From assembly GCA_947652605.1 (NCBI GenBank), contig CANTFG010000309.1:1-64000 (forward strand): a stretch of 64,000 nt of DNA, in the 5' to 3' direction. A program made the position numbers and the translations under genes. Below are positions 50,362 to 61,280 of this stretch, one piece after another (within the stretch, counting starts at the first letter, position 1; each line of letters opens with the position of its first letter). This stretch comes from Elmis aenea (Eukaryota > Arthropoda > Insecta > Coleoptera > Elmidae). Below the pieces are notes generated by a model. The model saw nothing but the letters and a program-made list of their open reading frames with translations. It did not search any database and was not told the origin of the DNA.

Positions 50362-53044
50362 GTCTTTGCACTTTTTTCGACAAAAAAATCGATTTTCTTA
50401 AAACTACAGCAAATGGCTTCAAACTTCTTATACACGTTAGTTATTAGCAAGTTAAGGATTATTAGCCCCTAAATACGATTTTTAATTTTTCGCGAAAAAT
50501 GGGAAAAGTACAAAGGCTATATAAAGTCTTTGCACTTTTTTCGACAAAAAAATCGATTTTCTTAAAACTACAGCAAATGGCTTCAAACTTCTTATACACG
50601 TTAGTTATGAGCAAATTAAGGATTATTAGCCCCTAAATACGATTTTTAATTTTTTGAATAACTTTGGAAATTAAATTTCAAAATAGTTGCGACAAACGGC
50701 ATTATACTAAGAAAAATAAACTCTATAACATACTAAAATTTGAACAAAATCGTAAGAGCCGTTTTCGAGAAAAAATTTCAAAATTTAAATTTTTTGAATA
50801 ACTTTGTAAATTAAATTTCAAAATAGTTGAGACAAACGGCATTATACTAAGAAAAATAAACTCTATAACATACTAAAATTTGAACAAAATCGTAAAAGCC
50901 GTTTTCGAGAAAAATTTTCAAAATTTTTAATTTTCTGAATAACTTTGTAAATTAAATTTCAAAATAGTTAAGACAAACGGCATTATACTAAGAAAAATAA
51001 ACTCTATAACATACTAAAATTTGAACAAAATCGTATGAGCCGTTTTCGAGGAAAATTTTCAAAATTTTTAATTTTTTGAATAACTTTGGAAATTAAATTT
51101 CAAAATAGTTGAGACAAACGGCATTATACTAAGAAAAATAAACTCTATAAAATACTAAAATTTGAACAAAATCGTATGAGCCGTTTTCGAGAAAAATTTT
51201 CAAAATTTTTAATTTTTTGTATAACTTTGTAAATTAAATTTCAAAATAGTTGAGACAAACGGCATTATACTAAGAAAAATAAACTCTATAACATACTAAA
51301 ATTTGAACAAAATCGTATGAGCCGTTTTCGAGGAAAATTTTCAAAATTTTTAATTTTTTGAATAACTTTGGAAATTAAATTTTAAAATAGTTGAGACAAA
51401 CGGCATTATACTAAGAAAAATAAACTCTATAACATACTAAAATTTGAACAAAATCGTATGAGCCGTTTTCGAGGAAAATTTTCAAAATTTTTAATTTTCT
51501 GAATAACTTTGTAAATTAAATTTCAAAATTGTTGAGACAAACGGCATTATACTAAGAAAAATAAACTGTATAACATACTAAAATTTGAACAAAATCGTAA
51601 GAGCCGTTTTCGAGAAAAAATTTCAAAATTTTTAATTTTTTGAATTACTTTGTAAATTAAATTTTAAAATAGTTGAGACAAACGGCATTATACTAAGAAA
51701 AATAAACTGTATAACATACTAAAATTTGAACAAAATCGTAAGAGCCGTTTTCGAGATAAATTTTCAAAATTTTTAATTTTTTGAATAACTTTGTAAATTA
51801 AATTTCAAAATAGTTGAGACAAACGGCATAATACTAAGAAAAAAAGGCTTTGCACTTTTTTCGACAAAAAAATCGATTTTCTTAAAACTATAGCAAATGG
51901 CTTCAAACTTCTTATACACGTTAGTTATTAGCAAGTTAAGGATTATTAGCCCCTAAATACGATTTTTAATTTTTCGCGAAAAATGGGAAAAGTACAAAGG
52001 CTATAGTCTTTGCACTTTTTTCGACAAAAAAATCGATTTTCTTAAAACTACAGCAAATGGCTTCAAACTTCTTATACACGTTAGTTATGAGCAAATTAAG
52101 GATTATTAGCCCCTAAATACGATTTTTAATTTTTTGAATAACTTTGTAAATTAAATTTCAAAATAGTTGAGACAAACGGCATTATACTAAGAAAAATAAA
52201 CTCTATAACATACTAAAATTTGAACAAAATCGTATGAGCCGTTTTCGAGAAAAATTTTCAAAATTTTTAATTTTTTGAATAACTTTGGAAATTAAATTTC
52301 AAAATAGTTGAGACAAACGGCATTATACTAAGAAAAATAAACTGTATAACATACTAAAATTTGAACAAAATCGTAAGAGCCGTTTTCGAGAAAAATTTTC
52401 AAAATTTTTAATTTTTTGAATAACTTTGTAAATTAAATTTCAAAATAGTTGAGACAAACGGCATTATACTAAGAAAAATAAACTCTATAACATACTAAAA
52501 TTTGAACAAAATCGTATGAGCCGTTTTCGAGGAAAATTTTCAAAATTTTTAATTTTTTGAATAACTTTGGAAATTAAATTTCAAAATAGTTGAGACAAAC
52601 GGCATTATACTAAGAAAAATAAACTCTATAACATACTAAAATTTGAACAAAATCGTATGAGCCGTTTTCGAGGAAAATTTTCAAAATTTTTAATTTTCTG
52701 AATAACTTTGTAAATTAAATTTCAAAATTGTTGAGACAAACGGCATTATACTAAGAAAAATAAACTGTATAACATACTAAAATTTGAACAAAATCGTAAG
52801 AGCCGTTTTCGAGAAAAAATTTCAAAATTTTTAATTTTTTGAATTACTTTGTAAATTAAATTTTAAAATAGTTGAGACAAACGGCATTATACTAAGAAAA
52901 ATAAACTGTATAACATACTAAAATTTGAACAAAATCGTAAGAGCCGTTTTCGAGATAAATTTTCAAAATTTTTAATTTTTTGAATAACTTTGTAAATTAA
53001 ATTTCAAAATAGTTGAGACAAACGGCATAATACTAAGAAAAAAA
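50362..53044 (+). repeat. Super-block copy 2: long A run and 1199-bp unit
   Basis: Contains the rest of B run 50202-50654 (3 units), a 1191-bp A run, B run 51846-52134 (2) and a 910-bp A run. It equals 35714-38396 plus 14648. Private differences are CTATATAAAGTC near 50520 (TATATAG in the partner) and TTGAATAAC near 52418. The shared CTATAAAATAC occurs at about 36501 and 51149. Confidence 0.88.
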
Positions 53045-55038
53045 GGCTTTGCACTTTTTTCGACAAAAAAATCGATTTTCTTAAAACTATAGCAAATGGC
53101 TTCAAACTTCTTATACACGTTAGTTATTAGCAAGTTAAGGATTATTAGCCCCTAAATACGATTTTTAATTTTTCGCGAAAAATGGGAAAAGTACAAAGGC
53201 TATAGTCTTTGCACTTTTTTCGACAAAAAAATCGATTTTCTTAAAACTACAGCAAATGGCTTCAAACTTCTTATACACGTTAGTTATGAGCAAATTAAGG
53301 ATTATTAGCCCCTAAATACGATTTTTAATTTTTTGAATAACTTTGTAAATTAAATTTCAAAATAGTTGAGACAAACGGCATTATACTAAGAAAAATAAAC
53401 TCTATAACATACTAAAATTTGAACAAAATCGTATGAGCCGTTTTCGAGAAAAATTTTCAAAATTTTTAATTTTTTGAATAACTTTGTAAATTAAATTTCA
53501 AAATAGTTGAGACAAACGGCATAATACTAAGAAAAAAAGGCTTTGCACTTTTTTCGACAAAAAAATCGATTTTCTTAAAACTATAGCAAATGGCTACAAA
53601 CTTCTTATACACGTTAGTTATTAGCAAGTTAAGGATTATTAGCCCCTAAATACGATTTTTAATTTTTCGCGAAAAATGGGAAAAGTACAAAGGCTATAGT
53701 CTTTGCACTTTTTTCGACAAAAAAATCGATTTTCTTAAAACTACAGCAAATGGCTTCAAACTTCTTATACACGTTAGTTATTAGCAAGTTAAGGATTATT
53801 AGCCCCTAAATACGATTTTTAATTTTTCGCGAAAAATGGGAAAAGTACAAAGGCTATAGTCTTTGCACTTTTTTCGACAAAAAAATCGATTTTCTTAAAA
53901 CTACAGCAAATGGCTTCAAACTTCTTATACACGTTAGTTATGAGCAAATTAAGGATTATTAGCCCCTAAATACGATTTTTAATTTTTTGAATAACTTTGG
54001 AAATTAAATTTCAAAATAGTTGCGACAAACGGCATTATACTAAGAAAAATAAACTCTATAACATACTAAAATTTGAACAAAATCGTATGAGCCGTTTTCG
54101 AGAAAAAATTTCAAAATTTTTAATTTTTTGAATAACTTTGTAAATTAAATTTCAAAATTGTTAAGACAAACGGCATTATACTAAGAAAAATTAACTGTAT
54201 AACATACTAAAATTTGAACAAAATCGTAAGAGCCGTTTTCAAGAAAAATTTTCAAAATTTTTAATTTTCTGAATAACTTTGTAAATTAAATTTCAAAATA
54301 GTTGAGACAAACGGCATTATACTAAGAAAAATAAACTCTATAACATACTAAAATTTGAACAAAATCGTATGAGCCGTTTTCGAGAAAAATTTTCAAAATT
54401 TTTAATTTTTTGTATAACTTTGTAAATTAAATTTCAAAATAGTTGAGACAAACGGCATTATACTAAGAAAAATAAACTCTATAACATACTAAAATTTGAA
54501 CAAAATCGTATGAGCCGTTTTCGAGGAAATTTTTCAAAATTTTTAATTTTTTGAATAACTTTGGAAATTAAATTTCAAAATAGTTGAGACAAACGGCATT
54601 ATACTAAGAAAAATAAACTCTATAACATACTAAAATTTGAACAAAATCGTATGAGCCGTTTTCGAGGAAAATTTTCAAAATTTTTAATTTTCTGAATAAC
54701 TTTGTAAATTAAATTTCAAAATTGTTGAGACAAACGGCATTATACTAAGAAAAATAAACTGTATAACATACTAAAATTTGAACAAAATCGTAAGAGCCGT
54801 TTTCGAGAAAAAATTTCAAAATTTTTAATTTTTTGAATTACTTTGTAAATTAAATTTTAAAATAGTTGAGACAAACGGCATTATACTAAGAAAAATAAAC
54901 TGTATAACATACTAAAATTTGAACAAAATCGTAAGAGCCGTTTTCGAGATAAATTTTCAAAATTTTTAATTTTTTGAATAACTTTGTAAATTAAATTTCA
55001 AAATAGTTGAGACAAACGGCATAATACTAAGAAAAAAA
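53045..55038 (+). repeat. 1994-bp higher-order repeat, copy in super-block 2
   Basis: B runs 53045-53333 (2) and 53539-53987 (3); A runs 205 and 1051 bp. It equals 38397-40390 plus 14648. One private base change, GAGGAAATTTTTC, is at about 54530. Confidence 0.9.
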
Positions 55039-56750
55039 GGCTTTGCACTTTTTTCGACAAAAAAATCGATTTTCTTAAAACTATAGCAAATGGCTTCAAA
55101 CTTCTTATACACGTTAGTTATTAGCAAGTTAAGGATTATTAGCCCCTAAATACGATTTTTAATTTTTCGCGAAAAATGGGAAAAGTACAAAGGCTATAGT
55201 CTTTGCACTTTTTTCGACAAAAAAATCGATTTTCTTAAAACTACAGCAAATGGCTTCAAACTTCTTATACACGTTAGTTATGAGCAAATTAAGGATTATT
55301 AGCCCCTAAATACGATTTTTAATTTTTTGAATAACTTTGTAAATTAAATTTCAAAATAGTTGAGACAAACGGCATTATACTAAGAAAAATAAACTCTATA
55401 ACATACTAAAATTTGAACAAAATCGTATGAGCCGTTTTCGAGAAAAATTTTCAAAATTTTTAATTTTTTGAATAACTTTGTAAATTAAATTTCAAAATAG
55501 TTGAGACAAACGGCATAATACTAAGAAAAAAAGGCTTTGCACTTTTTTCGACAAAAAAATCGATTTTCTTAAAACTATAGCAAATGGCTACAAACTTCTT
55601 ATACACGTTAGTTATTAGCAAGTTAAGGATTATTAGCCCCTAAATACGATTTTTAATTTTTCGCGAAAAATGGGAAAAGTACAAAGGCTATAGTCTTTGC
55701 ACTTTTTTCGACAAAAAAATCGATTTTCTTAAAACTACAGCAAATGGCTTCAAACTTCTTATACACGTTAGTTATTAGCAAGTTAAGGATTATTAGCCCC
55801 TAAATACGATTTTTAATTTTTCGCGAAAAATGGGAAAAGTACAAAGGCTATAGTCTTTGCACTTTTTTCGACAAAAAAATCGATTTTCTTAAAACTACAG
55901 CAAATGGCTTCAAACTTCTTATACACGTTAGTTATGAGCAAATTAAGGATTATTAGCCCCTAAATACGATTTTTAATTTTTTGAATAACTTTGGAAATTA
56001 AATTTCAAAATAGTTGCGACAAACGGCATTATACTAAGAAAAATAAACTCTATAACATACTAAAATTTGAACAAAATCGTAAGAGCCGTTTTCGAGAAAA
56101 ATTTTCAAAATTTTTAATTTTTTGTATAACTTTGTAAATTAAATTTCAAAATAGTTGAGACAAACGGCATTATACTAAGAAAAATAAACTCTATAACATA
56201 CTAAAATTTGAACAAAATCGTATGAGCCGTTTTCGAGGAAAATTTTCAAAATTTTTAATTTTTTGAATAACTTTGGAAATTAAATTTCAAAATAGTTGAG
56301 ACAAACGGCATTATACTAAGAAAAATAAACTCTATAACATACTAAAATTTGAACAAAATCGTATGAGCCGTTTTCGAGGAAAATTTTCAAAATTTTTAAT
56401 TTTCTGAATAACTTTGTAAATTAAATTTCAAAATTGTTGAGACAAACGGCATTATACTAAGAAAAATAAACTGTATAACATACTAAAATTTGAACAAAAT
56501 CGTAAGAGCCGTTTTCGAGAAAAAATTTCAAAATTTTTAATTTTTTGAATTACTTTGTAAATTAAATTTTAAAATAGTTGAGACAAACGGCATTATACTA
56601 AGAAAAATAAACTGTATAACATACTAAAATTTGAACAAAATCGTAAGAGCCGTTTTCGAGATAAATTTTCAAAATTTTTAATTTTTTGAATAACTTTGTA
56701 AATTAAATTTCAAAATAGTTGAGACAAACGGCATAATACTAAGAAAAAAA
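55039..56750 (+). repeat. 1712-bp variant of the 1994-bp repeat
   Basis: B runs 55039-55327 (2) and 55533-55981 (3). The following A run is 769 bp instead of 1051, exactly two monomers (282 bp) shorter. The missing monomers are those with AATTGTTAAGAC/AATTAACTG and CAAGAAAAAT. The hybrid monomer near 56030-56140 combines TAAGAG with TTGTATAAC, so the exchange point lies in the monomer at about 56075-56130. Confidence 0.9.
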
Positions 56751-58744
56751 GGCTTTGCACTTTTTTCGACAAAAAAATCGATTTTCTTAAAACTATAGCA
56801 AATGGCTTCAAACTTCTTATACACGTTAGTTATTAGCAAGTTAAGGATTATTAGCCCCTAAATACGATTTTTAATTTTTCGCGAAAAATGGGAAAAGTAC
56901 AAAGGCTATAGTCTTTGCACTTTTTTCGACAAAAAAATCGATTTTCTTAAAACTACAGCAAATGGCTTCAAACTTCTTATACACGTTAGTTATGAGCAAA
57001 TTAAGGATTATTAGCCCCTAAATACGATTTTTAATTTTTTGAATAACTTTGTAAATTAAATTTCAAAATAGTTGAGACAAACGGCATTATACTAAGAAAA
57101 ATAAACTCTATAACATACTAAAATTTGAACAAAATCGTATGAGCCGTTTTCGAGAAAAATTTTCAAAATTTTTAATTTTTTGAATAACTTTGTAAATTAA
57201 ATTTCAAAATAGTTGAGACAAACGGCATAATACTAAGAAAAAAAGGCTTTGCACTTTTTTCGACAAAAAAATCGATTTTCTTAAAACTATAGCAAATGGC
57301 TACAAACTTCTTATACACGTTAGTTATTAGCAAGTTAAGGATTATTAGCCCCTAAATACGATTTTTAATTTTTCGCGAAAAATGGGAAAAGTACAAAGGC
57401 TATAGTCTTTGCACTTTTTTCGACAAAAAAATCGATTTTCTTAAAACTACAGCAAATGGCTTCAAACTTCTTATACACGTTAGTTATTAGCAAGTTAAGG
57501 ATTATTAGCCCCTAAATACGATTTTTAATTTTTCGCGAAAAATGGGAAAAGTACAAAGGCTATAGTCTTTGCACTTTTTTCGACAAAAAAAACGATTTTC
57601 TTAAAACTACAGCAAATGGCTTCAAACTTCTTATACACGTTAGTTATGAGCAAATTAAGGATTATTAGCCCCTAAATACGATTTTTAATTTTTTGAATAA
57701 CTTTGGAAATTAAATTTCAAAATAGTTGCGACAAACGGCATTATACTAAGAAAAATAAACTCTATAACATACTAAAATTTGAACAAAATCGTATGAGCCG
57801 TTTTCGAGAAAAAATTTCAAAATTTTTAATTTTTTGAATAACTTTGTAAATTAAATTTCAAAATTGTTAAGACAAACGGCATTATACTAAGAAAAATTAA
57901 CTGTATAACATACTAAAATTTGAACAAAATCGTAAGAGCCGTTTTCAAGAAAAATTTTCAAAATTTTTAATTTTCTGAATAACTTTGTAAATTAAATTTC
58001 AAAATAGTTGAGACAAACGGCATTATACTAAGAAAAATAAACTCTATAACATACTAAAATTTGAACAAAATCGTATGAGCCGTTTTCGAGAAAAATTTTC
58101 AAAATTTTTAATTTTTTGTATAACTTTGTAAATTAAATTTCAAAATAGTTGAGACAAACGGCATTATACTAAGAAAAATAAACTCTATAACATACTAAAA
58201 TTTGAACAAAATCGTATGAGCCGTTTTCGAGGAAAATTTTCAAAATTTTTAATTTTTTGAATAACTTTGGAAATTAAATTTCAAAATAGTTGAGACAAAC
58301 GGCATTATACTAAGAAAAATAAACTCTATAACATACTAAAATTTGAACAAAATCGTATGAGCCGTTTTCGAGGAAAATTTTCAAAATTTTTAATTTTCTG
58401 AATAACTTTGTAAATTAAATTTCAAAATTGTTGAGACAAACGGCATTATACTAAGAAAAATAAACTGTATAACATACTAAAATTTGAACAAAATCGTAAG
58501 AGCCGTTTTCGAGAAAAAATTTCAAAATTTTTAATTTTTTGAATTACTTTGTAAATTAAATTTTAAAATAGTTGAGACAAACGGCATTATACTAAGAAAA
58601 ATAAACTGTATAACATACTAAAATTTGAACAAAATCGTAAGAGCCGTTTTCGAGATAAATTTTCAAAATTTTTAATTTTTTGAATAACTTTGTAAATTAA
58701 ATTTCAAAATAGTTGAGACAAACGGCATAATACTAAGAAAAAAA
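56751..58744 (+). repeat. 1994-bp higher-order repeat, further copy
   Basis: B runs 56751-57039 (2) and 57245-57693 (3); A runs 205 and 1051 bp. The last B unit has a single T to A change at 57592 that breaks the ATCGAT palindrome. Confidence 0.9.
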
Positions 58745-61280
58745 GGCTTTGCACTTTTTTCGACAAAAAAATCGATTTTCTTAAAACTATAGCAAATGGC
58801 TTCAAACTTCTTATACACGTTAGTTATTAGCAAGTTAAGGATTATTAGCCCCTAAATACGATTTTTAATTTTTCGCGAAAAATGGGAAAAGTACAAAGGC
58901 TATAGTCTTTGCACTTTTTTCGACAAAAAAATCGATTTTCTTAAAACTACAGCAAATGGCTTCAAACTTCTTATACACGTTAGTTATGAGCAAATTAAGG
59001 ATTATTAGCCCCTAAATACGATTTTTAATTTTTTGAATAACTTTGTAAATTAAATTTCAAAATAGTTGAGACAAACGGCATTATACTAAGAAAAATAAAC
59101 TCTATAACATACTAAAATTTGAACAAAATCGTATGAGCCGTTTTCGAGAAAAATTTTCAAAATTTTTAATTTTTTGAATAACTTTGTAAATTAAATTTCA
59201 AAATAGTTGAGACAAACGGCATAATACTAAGAAAAAAAGGCTTTGCACTTTTTTCGACAAAAAAATCGATTTTCTTAAAACTATAGCAAATGGCTACAAA
59301 CTTCTTATACACGTTAGTTATTAGCAAGTTAAGGATTATTAGCCCCTAAATACGATTTTTAATTTTTCGCGAAAAATGGGAAAAGTACAAAGGCTATAGT
59401 CTTTGCACTTTTTTCGACAAAAAAATCGATTTTCTTAAAACTACAGCAAATGGCTTCAAACTTCTTATACACGTTAGTTATTAGCAAGTTAAGGATTATT
59501 AGCCCCTAAATACGATTTTTAATTTTTCGCGAAAAATGGGAAAAGTACAAAGGCTATAGTCTTTGCACTTTTTTCGACAAAAAAATCGATTTTCTTAAAA
59601 CTACAGCAAATGGCTTCAAACTTCTTATACACGTTAGTTATGAGCAAATTAAGGATTATTAGCCCCTAAATACGATTTTTAATTTTTTGAATAACTTTGG
59701 AAATTAAATTTCAAAATAGTTGCGACAAACGGCATTATACTAAGAAAAATAAACTCTATAACATACTAAAATTTGAACAAAATCGTATGAGCCGTTTTCG
59801 AGAAAAAATTTCAAAATTTTTAATTTTTTGAATAACTTTGTAAATTAAATTTCAAAATTGTTAAGACAAACGGCATTATACTAAGAAAAATTAACTGTAT
59901 AACATACTAAAATTTGAACAAAATCGTAAGAGCCGTTTTCAAGAAAAATTTTCAAAATTTTTAATTTTCTGAATAACTTTGTAAATTAAATTTCAAAATA
60001 GTTGAGACAAACGGCATTATACTAAGAAAAATAAACTCTATAACATACTAAAATTTGAACAAAATCGTATGAGCCGTTTTCGAGGAAAATTTTCAAAATT
60101 TTTAATTTTTTGAATAACTTTGTAAATTAAATTTCAAAATAGTTGAGACAAACGGCATTATACTAAGAAAAATAAACTCTATAACATACTAAAATTTGAA
60201 CAAAATCGTATGAGCCGTTTTCGAGAAAAATTTTCAAAATTTTTAATTTTTTGTATAACTTTGTAAATTAAATTTCAAAATAGTTAAGACAAACGGCATT
60301 ATACTAAGAAAAATAAACTCTATAACATACTAAAATCGTATGAGCCGTTTTCGAGGAAAATTTTCAAAATTTTTAATTTTCTGAATAACTTTGTAAATTA
60401 AATTTCAAAATAGTGGAGACAAACGGCATTATACTAAGAAAAATTAACTCTATAACATACTAAAATTTGAACAAAATCGTAAAAGCCGTTTTGGAGATAA
60501 ATTTTCAAAATTTTTAATTTTTTGAATAACTTTGTAAATTAAATTTCAAAATAGTTGAGACAAACGGCATTATACTAAGAAAAATAAACTCTATAACATA
60601 CTAAAATTTGAACAAAATCGTATGAGCCGTTTTCGAGAAAAATTTTCAAAATTTTTAATTTTTTGTATAACTTTGTAAATTAAATTTCAAAATAGTTAAG
60701 ACAAACGGCATTATACTAAGAAAAATAAACTCTATAACATACTAAAATCGTATGAGCCGTTTTCGAGGAAAATTTTCAAAATTTTTAATTTTCTGAATAA
60801 CTTTGTAAATTAAATTTCAAAATAGTGGAGACAAACGGCATTATACTAAGAAAAATTAATTCTATAACATACTAAAATTTGAACAAAATCGTATGAGCCG
60901 TTTTCGAGGAAAATTTTCAAAATTTTTAATTTTCTGAATAACTTTGTAAATTAAATTTCAAAATTGTTGAGACAAACGGCATTATACTAAGAAAAATAAA
61001 CTGTATAACATACTAAAATTTGAACAAAATCGTAAGAGCCGTTTTCGAGAAAAAATTTCAAAATTTTTAATTTTTTGAATTACTTTGTAAATTAAATTTT
61101 AAAATAGTTGAGACAAACGGCATTATACTAAGAAAAATAAACTGTATAACATACTAAAATTTGAACAAAATCGTAAGAGCCGTTTTCGAGATAAATTTTC
61201 AAAATTTTTAATTTTTTGAATAACTTTGTAAATTAAATTTCAAAATAGTTGAGACAAACGGCATAATACTAAGAAAAAAA
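58745..61280 (+). repeat. 2536-bp expanded variant of the 1994-bp repeat
   Basis: B runs 58745-59033 (2) and 59239-59687 (3). The A run is 1593 bp, four monomers more than usual minus 22 bp. The 22 bp are two identical 11-bp deletions: monomers at 60332 and 60744 read ACTAAAATCGTATG, lacking the bases between the two AAAAT words of AAAATTTGAACAAAATCG. A monomer with GCCGTTTTGGAGAT (near 60485) appears only in this variant and its successor. Confidence 0.9.
60332..60745 (+). repeat. 11-bp-deleted A monomers (130 bp)
   Basis: At 60332 and 60744 (and again 62868 and 63280) AAAATTTGAACAAAATCG is shortened to AAAATCG. The lost 11 bp are bounded by a direct AAAAT repeat, the signature of replication slippage or short-homology deletion. 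The two monomers in each pair are 412 bp apart, so one deletion was then copied along with neighbouring monomers. Confidence 0.85.
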
